A stretch of 64,000 nt of DNA from Sphingomonas sp. NFR15 (lineage in GTDB: Bacteria > Pseudomonadota > Alphaproteobacteria > Sphingomonadales > Sphingomonadaceae): positions 1-64,000 of the forward strand of contig NZ_FMWX01000003.1 in the NCBI RefSeq assembly GCF_900103265.1. The letters run 5' to 3'. Below the pieces are notes generated by a model. The model saw nothing but the letters and a program-made list of their open reading frames with translations, had not been told where the DNA came from and did no database searches. Shown piece after piece: positions 10,242 to 19,720 of the stretch. Positions within the stretch are counted from its first letter, which is position 1. Each line of letters starts with the position of its first letter. The position numbers and the translations under genes were made by a program.

Positions 10242-11705
10242 ATGTCGAAGGCTTCTCTTTCGGTCGGCCCGAAATTCCCGCAGGTGGTGGTGCTGATCGG
10301 TGCGACCGGCGATCTTTCGCGGCGCAAGCTGCTGCCGGGGCTGTTCCACCTCATCAGCGAAGGGTTCATTCCCGATTGCCGGATCATCGGCATGTCGCTC
10401 GACGAAATGGATGCCGATGCGTTCCGCATCTTCACGCGTGCCGCGCTCGACGAGTTCCGCACCCGGCCGATCGACGATGCCGAATGGACCGCGTTCGCCG
10501 CTTTGCTCGATTATCTGCCGATCGCCGCCGGCCCCGAAAAGCTGCGTGAGGTCGTGCTCGCCGCCGAGCAGAGCCTCGGCACCGAGAGCCGCCGGCTCCA
10601 TTATCTGAGCGTCCCGCCGAACGCGGCTCTGTCGAGCGCGCGGATGCTTGGGGCCGCCGGACTGGTCGAGAAGTCGCGCGTGGTGATGGAGAAGCCGTTC
10701 GGCACCGATCTCGCCAGCGCGGTCGATCTCAACGCGAAACTGCACGAGATTTTCGCCGAAGAGCAGATTTTCCGCATCGACCATTTTCTCGGCAAGGAAC
10801 CGGCCCAGAACATCCTCGCGTTCCGCTTCGCCAACGGGTTGTTCGAGCCGATCTGGAATCGCAACTTCATCGATCACGTCCAGATCGATGTCCCCGAGAC
10901 GCTCGGCCTCGGCAAGCGCATCGGCTTCTACGAGAGCACCGGCGCGTTCCGCGACATGGTGGTGACGCATCTGTTCCAGATCCTCGGTTTCATGGCGATG
11001 GAGCCGCCCACCGCGCTCGAACCCGGCCCGATCAGCGAGGAGAAGAACAAGGTCTTCCGCTCGATGCTGCCACTCGACCCGCATGATGTCGTGCGCGGCC
11101 AATATGTCGGATATCGCGGCGAGGAAGGCGTCGATCCCGAATCGGATACCGAGACGTTTATCGCGCTCAAATGCCAGATCGACAACTGGCGCTGGGCCGG
11201 CGTGCCCTTCTATCTGCGCACCGGCAAGAAGCTGGCAGAGGGGCAGCGGATCATCTCGATCGCGTTTCGCGAGCCGCCCAAGAGCATGTTCCCGGCCGGC
11301 TCCGGCGTCGGCTCGCAGGGGCCGGACCATCTGACCTTCGACCTCGCCGATGCCTCGCGCGTGTCGCTGTCCTTCTATGGCAAGCGGCCGGGGCCGGGGA
11401 TGCGGCTCGACAAGCTCAGCATGCAGTTCGCGTTACAGGAAACCGGGCGCATCGACGAGGTGCTCGAAGCCTATGAGCGCCTGATCCTCGACGCGATGCG
11501 CGGCGATCGGACGCTGTTCACCACCGCCGAGGGAATCGAGCGGCTGTGGCAGGTCTCGACGCCGTTGCTCGAGAATCCGCCGCCGGTGCGGCTGTACGAG
11601 CCGGGTTCGTGGGGGCCGAAGTCGATCCATCAGCTCATCGCCCCACATGCATGGCGGCTTCCCTTCGAACGTGCGTGGCGCGGCGGGGATACCTCGAAGA
11701 AGTAG
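10242..11705 (+). CDS. zwf: Glucose-6-phosphate 1-dehydrogenase
   Basis: A 487-residue enzyme oxidising glucose-6-phosphate to 6-phosphogluconolactone, feeding the Entner-Doudoroff route that sphingomonads use. The nucleotide-binding motif GATGDLSRRKLLPGL is at residues about 20-34, and the substrate site RIDHFLGKEPAQN starts at residue 178 with the conserved Lys and His. Length is normal. In many relatives zwf is followed by pgl, edd and glk; here it stands alone and is followed by extragenic repeats, so those genes must be elsewhere. Start ATG 10242 has only a distant GGGA upstream. Confidence 0.95.
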   Translation: MSKASLSVGPKFPQVVVLIGATGDLSRRKLLPGLFHLISEGFIPDCRIIGMSLDEMDADAFRIFTRAALDEFRTRPIDDAEWTAFAALLDYLPIAAGPEKLREVVLAAEQSLGTESRRLHYLSVPPNAALSSARMLGAAGLVEKSRVVMEKPFGTDLASAVDLNAKLHEIFAEEQIFRIDHFLGKEPAQNILAFRFANGLFEPIWNRNFIDHVQIDVPETLGLGKRIGFYESTGAFRDMVVTHLFQILGFMAMEPPTALEPGPISEEKNKVFRSMLPLDPHDVVRGQYVGYRGEEGVDPESDTETFIALKCQIDNWRWAGVPFYLRTGKKLAEGQRIISIAFREPPKSMFPAGSGVGSQGPDHLTFDLADASRVSLSFYGKRPGPGMRLDKLSMQFALQETGRIDEVLEAYERLILDAMRGDRTLFTTAEGIERLWQVSTPLLENPPPVRLYEPGSWGPKSIHQLIAPHAWRLPFERAWRGGDTSKK

Positions 11706-11712
11706 CGCCAAG

Positions 11713-11776
11713 CCGTTCGCCCCGAGCGTAGTCGAGGCACTTGCGCTGGTGCGTCGACGGCGCACGGCACGAACGG
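11713..11776. repeat. Extragenic palindrome type A, copy 1 (degenerate)
   Basis: Starts ccgttcgccccgagcg and ends with gcacgaacgg in opposite orientation, the ends of the type A element found at 11818, 31189, 44979 and 46193. The middle is shorter and more eroded than in the other copies. It lies directly after zwf. Confidence 0.65.
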
Positions 11777-11817
11777 TTTGGCGATCTGACGCGGACTAGC
11801 GACACCCGCCTATCCCG

Positions 11818-11901
11818 CCGTTCGCCCTGAGCGAAGTCGAAGGGCGTGCCACGGGCGCAAGCGTTCGAGGCACGTGCTTCGACTGCGCTCAGCACGAACG
11901 G
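11818..11901. repeat. Extragenic palindrome type A, copy 2
   Basis: An 84-base element with arms of about 33 bases (ccgttcgccctgagcgaagt ... and its inverse ending ctcagcacgaacgg) differing at five positions. It sits 41 bases after copy 1 in the zwf to MATE gap, so this gap holds a tandem pair. Confidence 0.75.
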
Positions 11902-11937
11902 TAGTTTTACGCATCGAACCACCGTATCGCCGAGATC

Positions 11938-13272
11938 ATGAACGCCTCGCTTACCCGCCGCGCGATCTTCGCGCAGGCCTGGCCGATCATGCTTGGCCAG
12001 GCGACGATACCCTTGGTCGGACTCGTCGATACCGCCGTGATCGGCCGCACTGGCGACACCGTGGCGCTGGCGGGCGTGGCGCTTGGCGCGACCGTCATCA
12101 ACTTCTTCTTCTGGAGCTTCGGCTTCCTGCGCATGGGCGTGACGGGACTCACCGCGCAGGCGCACGGCGCGGGCGATCACGCGGAGGTGGCGGCGCTGCT
12201 CGCGCGCGGCGTGGTGATGGGGCTGGGCTTCGGCGCGGCGCTGCTCGCGCTGCAGGTGGTTCTGATCCCGGCGGCCTTTGCGATCCTCGCAGGAGGCGCC
12301 GATATCGACCGGGCGGCGCGGGCGTTCCTGGCCGCGCGCTTCCTCAGCGCACCCGCGCTGCTCGGCGTGTACGCGATCAACGGCTGGCTGCTTGGGCTGG
12401 GGCAAACGCGGGAGGCGCTGGTGATCCAGATCGTCGCCAACCTCGCCAACATCGTGCTCGACGTGCTGTTCGTGTGGCATTTTCACTGGGGCGTGCGCGG
12501 TGTCGGCCTGGGCACGGCGGCGGCGGACTGGATCGCATTCGCATGCGGATTGGTGATCGTATCGGGGCGGCTTGGGCCGACCGGCCGTGCGGGGCTGCGC
12601 GGCGCCGGTCTGTTCGCGGCATCCGCGATGCGGCGGCTGCTCGTGGTCAACGCCGACATCATGATCCGCACGATCGCCTTGCTGGTGATGTTCACCTGGT
12701 TCGCCAATGCCGGCGCGCGGCTGGGTGCGACTCAACTCGCCGCCAATCAGGTGCTGATGCAGTTCGTCTCGATCTCGGCGTTCGTGCTCGACGGCTTCTG
12801 CTTCACCGCCGAATCACGGATCGGTCAGGCGATAGGCGCCGGATCGCGCGAGCGCTTCTGGCGCGCGATCCGGTTGGTCGGAGAGTTTTGCCTCGCCGCC
12901 GCCGCGGCCTTCGCCATCATCGTCGCGTTCGGCGGCGGCTCGATGATCGATGCGTTGGTGGCGAGCGTGGACGTCCGCCACGCCGCCTATGCGCTGGTGC
13001 CGCTGGTCGCGCTCGTCCCGCTGATCGGCGTGCCGGCGTGGCTGCTCGACGGTGTGTTCATCGGCGCGACCGAGGGGCGCGCGCTGCGCAACGCCGCGAT
13101 CGCCTCGACCACTGCCTATATCGGCACCGATCTGTTGCTACGCCCATATGGCGCGACCGGGCTGTGGCTGGCGCTGATCGCGGGCTATGCCTATCGTGCG
13201 ATGGCGCTGGGCGCGTTCCTCCCCGGCCTCGCCGCGCGCATCACGGTTGCGAAGCGGGCGAGCGCCGCCTAG
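11938..13272 (+). CDS. MATE-family multidrug/toxin exporter
   Basis: A 444-residue inner-membrane protein with about 12 hydrophobic segments of the MATE (DinF-like) family: [24 protein letters not shown] at the N-terminus and [25 protein letters not shown] in the second half are characteristic. It would exchange cations for cationic or metabolite substrates. ATG 11938 gives the standard N-terminus; the ribosome site is weak (gagatc). argG begins 35 bases downstream on the same strand, so the two may be cotranscribed by position, without an evident functional link. Confidence 0.9.
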   Translation: MNASLTRRAIFAQAWPIMLGQATIPLVGLVDTAVIGRTGDTVALAGVALGATVINFFFWSFGFLRMGVTGLTAQAHGAGDHAEVAALLARGVVMGLGFGAALLALQVVLIPAAFAILAGGADIDRAARAFLAARFLSAPALLGVYAINGWLLGLGQTREALVIQIVANLANIVLDVLFVWHFHWGVRGVGLGTAAADWIAFACGLVIVSGRLGPTGRAGLRGAGLFAASAMRRLLVVNADIMIRTIALLVMFTWFANAGARLGATQLAANQVLMQFVSISAFVLDGFCFTAESRIGQAIGAGSRERFWRAIRLVGEFCLAAAAAFAIIVAFGGGSMIDALVASVDVRHAAYALVPLVALVPLIGVPAWLLDGVFIGATEGRALRNAAIASTTAYIGTDLLLRPYGATGLWLALIAGYAYRAMALGAFLPGLAARITVAKRASAA

Positions 13273-13307
13273 AGGCGCAGGCGATTTTCCCCTTCGCCGG
13301 AGTCCGC

Positions 13308-14525
13308 ATGTCCGATCAGATCAAACGCGTCGTCCTCGCCTATTCGGGCGGCCTCGACACCTCGGTGATTCTGAAGTGGCTCCAGCAGACGTATAATTGC
13401 GAGGTCGTCACCTTCACCGCCGATCTCGGCCAGGGCGAGGAACTCGAGCCGGCGCGCAAGAAGGCCGAACTCGCCGGCGTGAAACCCGAGCATATCTTCA
13501 TTGACGATCTGCGCGAGGAATTCGTCAAGGATTACGTCTTCCCGATGATGCGCGCCAACGCGCTCTACGAGGGGCTGTACCTGCTCGGCACCTCGATCGC
13601 GCGGCCGCTGATCGCCAAGCGCCAGATCGAGATCGCCAAGATGGTCGGCGCAGATGCGGTCAGCCACGGCGCGACCGGCAAGGGCAACGACCAGGTCCGC
13701 TTCGAGCTCGGCTATTACGCGCTCGCGCCCGATATCAAGGTGATCGCGCCCTGGCGCGAGTGGGATCTCACCAGCCGCACCCGCCTGATCGAATTCGCCG
13801 AACAGCACCAGATCGCGGTGAGCAAGGACAAGCGCGGCGAGTCGCCGTTCTCGACCGACGCCAACATGCTGCACACCTCGTCCGAGGGCAAAGTGCTCGA
13901 AGACCCGTGGCAGGAAGTGCCCGACTACGTCTATTCGCGCACGGTCAATCCCGAGGACGCGCCCGACACGCCCGAGGTCATCACGATCGATTTCGAGCGC
14001 GGCGATGGCGTCGCGATTAACGGCGAGGCGATGTCGCCGGCGACGTTGCTCGAAACGCTCAACGCATACGGCCGCAAGCACGGCATCGGCCGGCTCGATC
14101 TGGTCGAGAATCGCTTCGTCGGGATGAAGTCGCGCGGCATGTACGAGACGCCGGGCGGCACGATCTATCACCTCGCGCATCGTGGCATCGAGCAACTCAC
14201 GCTCGATCGCGGCGCGGCGCACCTCAAGGACGAACTCGCGCCGCGCTACGCCGAGCTGGTCTATAACGGCTTCTGGTTCTCGCCCGAACGCGAGATGCTC
14301 CAGGCCGCCGTCGATCACAGCCAGGCGAAGGTGACCGGCACGGTGCGGCTCAAGCTCTACAAGGGCAATGTGTCGGTGACGGGCCGCAAGTCGCCCTATT
14401 CGCTCTATTCGGAGAAGGTCGTCACCTTCGAGGACGATCAGGGCGCCTACGACCAGCGCGACGCGGCCGGCTTCATCAAGCTCAACGCGTTGCGGCTGCG
14501 GCTGCTCGGCCGCCGCGACGGCTGA
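13308..14525 (+). CDS. argG: Argininosuccinate synthase
   Basis: A 405-residue cytosolic enzyme joining citrulline and aspartate with ATP in arginine biosynthesis. Marks are [18 protein letters not shown] (PP-loop) at residues 8-25, [15 protein letters not shown], and the [20 protein letters not shown] region near the C-terminus. Length is normal. ATG 13308 follows CCGGAGTCCGC. No other arginine gene is adjacent. Confidence 0.97.
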   Translation: MSDQIKRVVLAYSGGLDTSVILKWLQQTYNCEVVTFTADLGQGEELEPARKKAELAGVKPEHIFIDDLREEFVKDYVFPMMRANALYEGLYLLGTSIARPLIAKRQIEIAKMVGADAVSHGATGKGNDQVRFELGYYALAPDIKVIAPWREWDLTSRTRLIEFAEQHQIAVSKDKRGESPFSTDANMLHTSSEGKVLEDPWQEVPDYVYSRTVNPEDAPDTPEVITIDFERGDGVAINGEAMSPATLLETLNAYGRKHGIGRLDLVENRFVGMKSRGMYETPGGTIYHLAHRGIEQLTLDRGAAHLKDELAPRYAELVYNGFWFSPEREMLQAAVDHSQAKVTGTVRLKLYKGNVSVTGRKSPYSLYSEKVVTFEDDQGAYDQRDAAGFIKLNALRLRLLGRRDG

Positions 14526-14565
14526 GGCAATGCCGGGGTTCGCGGTATCGCTGGACTGACCGGCG

Positions 14566-15540
14566 TTGGCCACGCGAACCCTGACCGTAGAGGCGGCCAC
14601 ACGCATCCCGCCGCGCCCGTGGTGGGAGACGTGGTGGTGCATCGCGCTCGCGCTGCTGCTGGTCGCCGCACCGTCGCTGGCGGCGGCGGGGTTCACGTCG
14701 GCGCTGAGCGCGATGCCCGTGCTGAGCGCGGCGGCAATGGTGTGGCTGTCGCGCGTCGCGCATGGCCGCATCCAGCCGAGCGCTTATTTCGCGCTGCCCT
14801 TCGCCGACCGTTTCAGCACTCCTGGCCAAACGCTGACACTCGCCGGCTTCGCGCTTTGGCTGCGTCTCGCGCGGTGGCCGTGGCCGCGCGCGGCGGCGTT
14901 CGCCCTGCTCTCGGGCCTGATCTACGCTGCGGACGCGACTGGCTGGCTGTGCCTGCTCGCAACGGTCTTCGCAGCCGAACTCGCGCGCGAACGCGCCGTC
15001 GAGCGGGAGGGTTTGCGTCGCCCGTGGAGCGCGTGCGGGTGGCGCGCCGCGCGCGCCTGCCTGCCGCTCGCGCCGCCGCTCGTGATGCTTCCGACGTGGC
15101 GGCTAGGCGGCCCCGACGATTGGCTGGGGAGCCTCGCGGTCAAGCCGGGATGGCTAACGATGGCGCTTGGCAACCACTGGCCGATCTTAGATGCGGCTTG
15201 CATGATCGTCGTCGCGCTGGTGATCCACAAAAGCTACCGTGACCGGCGGTTCGTCCACGCGCCGATGCTCGTCGCGGCTGGCTTTGCGCTGGTGGTTGTC
15301 TTCATCGCCGCGCCAAATGGTGTGGACACAGCGATCGCGCCCGCGGCGATCGCCCTCGCCTTGCTGTCGATCCGCTGCAACGCACGCGTGAAACTGCGCC
15401 GGCGCGGCGAGGTGGCATGGGCCGCGCTCGCGTTCCTCGCGATCCGCAGCGTCGCTGGCGTCGCCAGTGCCGCGGAGGCGCGCGATTTCGGCGTGACAGT
15501 TTCGCAAGCCGGCTTGTCGCACCCGCCCGACGCCCGTTAG
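14566..15540 (+). CDS. Multi-pass membrane protein, apparently a shortened paralogue of the next gene
   Basis: A 324-residue Ala/Leu-rich protein with about 7-8 hydrophobic segments and no recognised domain. It aligns by eye with the middle of the following protein: VAHGRIQPSAYFALPF against VHGRIPATALFALPL, FALWLRLARW against FALWLRMARL, ARACLPLAPPLVML against GLACVPLALPMVLM, and the spacing between them is kept. It lacks the N-terminal loop and the soluble C-terminal part of the neighbour. It seems a decayed or diverged tandem copy. The start is uncertain: TTG 14566 is the only early choice because an in-frame TGA at 14557 blocks upstream codons, and no good ribosome site is visible. Confidence 0.55.
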   Translation: MATRTLTVEAATRIPPRPWWETWWCIALALLLVAAPSLAAAGFTSALSAMPVLSAAAMVWLSRVAHGRIQPSAYFALPFADRFSTPGQTLTLAGFALWLRLARWPWPRAAAFALLSGLIYAADATGWLCLLATVFAAELARERAVEREGLRRPWSACGWRAARACLPLAPPLVMLPTWRLGGPDDWLGSLAVKPGWLTMALGNHWPILDAACMIVVALVIHKSYRDRRFVHAPMLVAAGFALVVVFIAAPNGVDTAIAPAAIALALLSIRCNARVKLRRRGEVAWAALAFLAIRSVAGVASAAEARDFGVTVSQAGLSHPPDAR

Positions 15541-15550
15541 AAGCGCGCGG

Positions 15551-17143
15551 ATGGTCGAACCCCAGCAAGCGCCGCGTTGGTGGCAGACACGTCTGTTCGT
15601 GATCGTCGCGACGCTGGTCGCCGTCATCCCCCTGCTGCGCCCCGAGATTCCGCCGCTGGTCGATCTGCCCGGCCATATGGGCCGCTTCCGCGTGCAGCTC
15701 GCCATCGCCGATCATCCGTTCCTCAAGGAATGGTATGATTTCAACTGGTCGCTGATCGGCAACCTTGGCATCGATCTGCTCATCATCCCGATGTCGAAAA
15801 TCTTCGGGCTCGAACTGGGCGTGAAGCTGATCGTGATGGCGATCCCCGCGTTGATGGTGTCCGGGTTGCTGTGGATCGCGCGCGAGGTGCACGGTCGTAT
15901 TCCCGCCACCGCACTGTTCGCGCTGCCGCTCGCCTACAGCTATCCGTTCCATTTCGGCTTCGTCAATTTCGAGCTGTCGATGGTGATCGCGCTCAACCTG
16001 TTCGCGCTGTGGCTCAGGATGGCGCGGCTCGGGCATGTGCGGCTGCGCGCGGCGATCTTCGTGCCGATCTCGTGCCTGCTGTGGCTGTGCCACACGTTCG
16101 GCTGGGGGACGCTCGGCGTGCTCGCCTTCTCGGCCGAACTGATCCGCCAGCACGATGCCGGGCATCGCTGGCACACGGCGTTGATCCGCGCCGGGCTGGC
16201 CTGCGTGCCGCTCGCGCTGCCGATGGTGCTGATGATCTTTTGGCGCAGCGGCGATCATGTCGGCGGGCAGACCACCGACTGGTTCAACTGGCGCGCCAAG
16301 ATCGGCTGGCTGGTGATGACCTTCCGCGACCGGTGGGAGCTGCTCGATATCGCCAGCGTCGCGGTGGTGCTGATGATCCTGGTGCGCGCGGTGCGCGATC
16401 CGAGCATCCAATATTCGCGCAACCTCGCGCTGTCGGCGGCATTCCTGCTGCTCGTCTACATCCTGCTGCCGCGGATCGTGTTCGGATCGGCCTATGCCGA
16501 CATGCGGCTGGTGCCGTTCATGCTGGCGATGGCGGTGATCGCGATCCGCCCCAAGACCGATTTGTCGGTGCTCGGAACGTGGGTGCTGGCGACGCTCGGC
16601 CTCAGCTTCTTCCTCGTGCGCATCGCAGCGACGACGGCGAGTTTCTGGATCTACGCGCAGAGCTACGAGCGCGAGCTGAAAGCGCTCGATCATGTGCCGG
16701 TCGGCGCGCGGCTGGTCTCGTTCGTCGGCGAGAAATGCTATGGCGACTGGACCGCCTCGCGGCTCGAACATCTGCCGGCGATCGCGCTGGAGCGCCGGAT
16801 GGCCTATTCCAACGATCAATGGTCAATGGCCGGTGCGCAATTGCTCACGACGCAATATGCCAAGGCCAAGCGCTACGCGCACGATCCATCAGAGATCGTG
16901 ACGGCGGTGCAATGCCCGCGCGAATGGTGGCGACCGATCTCGACGTCACTGGCACGTTTCCCGCGCGATGCGTTCGATTATGTATGGCTGATCCAGCCGC
17001 CCGCCTACGATCCGCGGCTCGCGACCGGGCTGGTCGAGATTTGGCGCGACGGAACCAGCGTGCTGTACAAGGTCGATCACAGCCAGCCTGGCCCGGTGGT
17101 GAGCGACGTCGAATTGCGTGCGCCGGTCTTGCGGCCGCACTGA
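15551..17143 (+). CDS. Polytopic membrane protein, possible GT-C-like glycosyltransferase
   Basis: A 530-residue protein with about 10 membrane segments and a soluble C-terminal part of roughly 140 residues beginning around DHVPVGARLVSFVGEK. The first external loop carries LVDLPGHMGRF. This layout (acid/His-bearing first loop, many helices, soluble C-terminal domain) is like GT-C membrane glycosyltransferases, but I do not recognise a named family, so the role is an inference. It begins 10 bases after the shortened paralogue and converges on the ROK kinase with a 10-base gap. ATG 15551 is used. Confidence 0.75.
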   Translation: MVEPQQAPRWWQTRLFVIVATLVAVIPLLRPEIPPLVDLPGHMGRFRVQLAIADHPFLKEWYDFNWSLIGNLGIDLLIIPMSKIFGLELGVKLIVMAIPALMVSGLLWIAREVHGRIPATALFALPLAYSYPFHFGFVNFELSMVIALNLFALWLRMARLGHVRLRAAIFVPISCLLWLCHTFGWGTLGVLAFSAELIRQHDAGHRWHTALIRAGLACVPLALPMVLMIFWRSGDHVGGQTTDWFNWRAKIGWLVMTFRDRWELLDIASVAVVLMILVRAVRDPSIQYSRNLALSAAFLLLVYILLPRIVFGSAYADMRLVPFMLAMAVIAIRPKTDLSVLGTWVLATLGLSFFLVRIAATTASFWIYAQSYERELKALDHVPVGARLVSFVGEKCYGDWTASRLEHLPAIALERRMAYSNDQWSMAGAQLLTTQYAKAKRYAHDPSEIVTAVQCPREWWRPISTSLARFPRDAFDYVWLIQPPAYDPRLATGLVEIWRDGTSVLYKVDHSQPGPVVSDVELRAPVLRPH

Positions 17144-17153
17144 GCGCTCGCGC

Positions 17154-18044
17154 CTATTCCACCGCCGCGAGTGCAAGCGCGACCGCGCCGAGCGGACCGG
17201 CATCGGCGCCCAGCCCCGGTGATACGACCAGCCGCTCGATCGCCGCGGCGTCGCTGCCGGGGCCATAGCCCGCCAGCCGCGCTGTCGCCGTCGCGCGAAT
17301 ACGCGGCAGCAAGCGGCCGCTCGACCCTACGCCGCCGCCGATGACGATCCGCTGCGGTGGCACGGTGAGCATCAACGTCATGACCAGCTCGGCGATCTCG
17401 TCGGCGATCCGGTCCCACAATGGATCGTTGGACGCGAGCTGTTCGGCGGGCATTCCCGCGCGTGCGGCGATGGCGGGGCCGGACACCAGCCCTTCCAGGC
17501 AATCGCCGTGGAATGGGCACGCGCCGGCGAAGGCGTCGGTCGGATCACGCCGCACGCGGATATGCCCGACCTCGGGATGCGCCGCGCCGTGGAGCGGCTT
17601 GCCGGCGACCGCGATCCCGGCGCCCACGCCCGTGCCGATCGTCACATAGATGTGCGTGCCGCAGCCGCGCGCCGCGCCCCATCGCCCTTCGGCCAGTGCC
17701 GCGCCCGCCACATCGGTGTCGAATCCGATCGGCACGGCGAAGCGCGCCACCACCGCGCCGCGCAAGTCGAAGCCGGACCAATGCGGCTTGGGGGTCGAAC
17801 CGATCTTGCCGTAATCGGCATGCGTCGGATCGACCACCAGCGGCCCGAAGCCGGCGACACCGACCGCGGCGAGCGGTTCGCCCGCCGATGCTTCGGCGAT
17901 CCAGTCCAGGATCGCCGGCAGCGTTTCGGCGGGTGTGCGCGTCGGCCAACGTTCGCGGTTGAGGATGTCGCGTCCGCGCGCGATCGCCGCGATGCACTTG
18001 GTCCCGCCAAGCTCGATCGCGGCGACGAGCGCGGATTCGCCCAT
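17154..18044 (-). CDS. ROK-family sugar kinase (fructokinase type)
   Basis: A 296-residue cytosolic kinase of the ROK family. The phosphate-binding start is AIELGGTKCIAAI, and IYVTIGTGVGAGI follows near residue 140. The zinc-site region HPEVGHIRVRRDP ... CPFHGDCLEGLVSGPA fits the fructokinase (ScrK/Mak-like) branch rather than glucokinase, with His and three Cys ligands visible. ATG 18044 is chosen: it overlaps the preceding stop as TGATG and AGGTG lies 11 bases upstream; the longer frame would begin at a TTG inside the upstream gene. Substrate remains uncertain between fructose and other hexoses. Confidence 0.85.
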   Translation of the reverse strand: MGESALVAAIELGGTKCIAAIARGRDILNRERWPTRTPAETLPAILDWIAEASAGEPLAAVGVAGFGPLVVDPTHADYGKIGSTPKPHWSGFDLRGAVVARFAVPIGFDTDVAGAALAEGRWGAARGCGTHIYVTIGTGVGAGIAVAGKPLHGAAHPEVGHIRVRRDPTDAFAGACPFHGDCLEGLVSGPAIAARAGMPAEQLASNDPLWDRIADEIAELVMTLMLTVPPQRIVIGGGVGSSGRLLPRIRATATARLAGYGPGSDAAAIERLVVSPGLGADAGPLGAVALALAAVE

Positions 18045-18592
18045 CAGCGGCAACGCACCTGGCTATTGTTCTGGTCGATCGCCTTGCCCGCCAGCGCGCC
18101 GACCGCACCACCGAGCAGCGTGCCGACGATGCGCGAATGGCCGCCGTCGATCACGTTGCCGAGAATACCGCCACCGGCAGCGCCGATGATGAGGCCGGTC
18201 GTGCCATCGTTGCGCTTGCAGTAATAGCGGCCATCATTGCCGCGATAGACGCGGTCGTTGTTGCTCAGCACGCGCTCCTGATAGTTCGGCCCGTCGCGAT
18301 AATAGCGCGCCGGATCATAGTCGCCTTCGTCGCGATCGTCGGCGTACGGCTGAACATAGGGCGGCGGCGGAGCATTGCGGGGGCCGTTATAATAGCCTTG
18401 GTTGTTGTATCCACGCGCGCGCGCCGCCTGATAGCGGTCGAATTCCTGCCGGAAGATGTTGAGTTCGTTGTTGAAGCGCTGTTGCGCTGCCTGGAAGCGG
18501 GCATCGTCATCGCGGGTTTGCGCGACGGCCGGCGCGGCGAGCGCGAGTGACGCGGTTGCGGCGATGGCGGCGAAGCGGGAAATCGGGTTCAT
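18044..18592 (-). CDS. Exported glycine-zipper 2TM-domain protein
   Basis: A 182-residue protein with a signal peptide (MNPISRFAAIAATASLALAAPAVAQ), a charged Tyr/Asn/Gln-rich middle, and a C-terminal glycine zipper (IIGAAGGGILGNVIDGG ... GTLLGGAVGALAGKAID) ending in a Cys-Arg tail. This is the 17-kDa surface antigen or SmpA/OsmB-like envelope class; molecular role is unknown. ATG 18592 follows AAAGGACGG. It overlaps the kinase start by one base. A close relative with the same zipper and C-R end is at 36001-36417. Confidence 0.82.
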   Translation of the reverse strand: MNPISRFAAIAATASLALAAPAVAQTRDDDARFQAAQQRFNNELNIFRQEFDRYQAARARGYNNQGYYNGPRNAPPPPYVQPYADDRDEGDYDPARYYRDGPNYQERVLSNNDRVYRGNDGRYYCKRNDGTTGLIIGAAGGGILGNVIDGGHSRIVGTLLGGAVGALAGKAIDQNNSQVRCR

Positions 18593-18666
18593 GGCTTCCG
18601 TCCTTTCATTGTGCCGTCGTAACGACACGGGATGCGCTTGGTTGCACAAACTGGCTGAACCGGGGC

Positions 18667-19617
18667 TTAGCCGTCGTCGCACAGCGTTTCCACGGCTCGG
18701 TTCCAGGCGGCTCGCTCGGCATCGAAGCGCGCCGATACGACGAGATCGCGCGTGCTCGCCGTCGCGGGATCAACGGTGATCGTGCCGGCCCATTCGACTG
18801 TGGCATTGCCCGACAATCGCACCATGCCGTCGTCTTCAGCCTGCGCGCGCACCAGTCCGCCGCGGTTGAACACCGCGATTTCGCGCCCGAACTCCGCGCG
18901 GCCGGTCAGACAGGCCGCATAGGTCGAGGCGGCCATCGCGCTGCCGCAACTGTTGGTGAGCCCGACGCCGCGCTCGAAGGTGCGCACGAACAGGCCGGTT
19001 TCGCGCACCTCGACGAAGCTGACGTTGGCGCGGTTGGGCAACCAAGCGGGCGCGGCTTCGCAAACGCCGCCGATCGCGGTCAGCTCGCTGTCATCCGCCG
19101 CCCCGACAAAGGCGATCAGATGCGGGTTCGGAATGGCGATCGCCGTGAACGCGCGCTCACTCCCGAGCGTCGCGATCGGCGCTTCGATGATCTCCGTTCC
19201 CGCGCCATGAAGCGGCCAGGTGGTCACGTCGCGCGTCGCGGGGCCGGCAATTTCTCGGATCGTCACCACCCCGGGCGCGAGATCGGGATCGCGCGCGACG
19301 GTCGCCTGCGAGGTCTTGAGCCGCACGGTCGCGGTATCCAGGCCGAGCCGCTCGAACCCCGCGCGCGCCACGCAGCGCAAGCCGTTGAGACACGTCTCGG
19401 CCTCGCTGCCGTCGCTGTTGAACATGCGCATGCCAAAAGCGTGTTCCTCGTCGCCCGTGGTCAGCAGCAGCAGCCCGTCGCCGCCGACCGGCCCGGCACG
19501 ATCGGCGAGCGCGCGCGCAATCCCTGGCCAATCGCGCTCCGCTACGGTGCCGTCGCGCGCGTCGATCAGCGGGAAATCATTGCCCGAACCATGGCATTTC
19601 ACGAAGTCGATCTGCAT
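18667..19617 (-). CDS. DapF-superfamily amino-acid epimerase/racemase, atypical
   Basis: A 316-residue cofactor-independent racemase of the diaminopimelate epimerase fold. Both catalytic cysteines are present, Cys76 in SEAETCLNGLRCVARAG and Cys224 in ERGVGLTNSCGSAMAAS. However, the usual CGNG is CLNG and the usual CGSGACA-like loop is CGSAMAA, and the N-terminus reads CHGSGNDFPLIDARD rather than MHGLGNDFVVID. The protein is also about 40 residues longer than typical DapF. It may be the cell's DapF, or a paralogue with another substrate, as known for histidine racemases in this superfamily. Start ATG 19617; ribosome site weak. Confidence 0.8.
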   Translation of the reverse strand: MQIDFVKCHGSGNDFPLIDARDGTVAERDWPGIARALADRAGPVGGDGLLLLTTGDEEHAFGMRMFNSDGSEAETCLNGLRCVARAGFERLGLDTATVRLKTSQATVARDPDLAPGVVTIREIAGPATRDVTTWPLHGAGTEIIEAPIATLGSERAFTAIAIPNPHLIAFVGAADDSELTAIGGVCEAAPAWLPNRANVSFVEVRETGLFVRTFERGVGLTNSCGSAMAASTYAACLTGRAEFGREIAVFNRGGLVRAQAEDDGMVRLSGNATVEWAGTITVDPATASTRDLVVSARFDAERAAWNRAVETLCDDG

Positions 19618-19720
19618 GCCGACCGCGTTAGCGCAAGTCGGCGCGCCGCGATACCATCGACGAAAGTTCGTGTCGGGCGTCGAGCATGCTATTGGTTTGA
19701 TTGAGTGTCATGGAGCGACG

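Noticed and set aside
11713..11901. Tandem palindromes as a CRISPR array
   Set aside because: Only two units with diverged sequence, no regular spacers and no cas genes; they are extragenic palindromes found at several loci.
11874..13307. Apparent N-terminal extension of argG through the MATE gene
   Set aside because: The frame is merely open across the MATE gene and repeats; argG has its own ATG and GGAG at 13308.
15302..16819. 505-codon frame antisense to the GT-C-like gene
   Set aside because: His/Arg/Gln-rich shadow composition and no domain.
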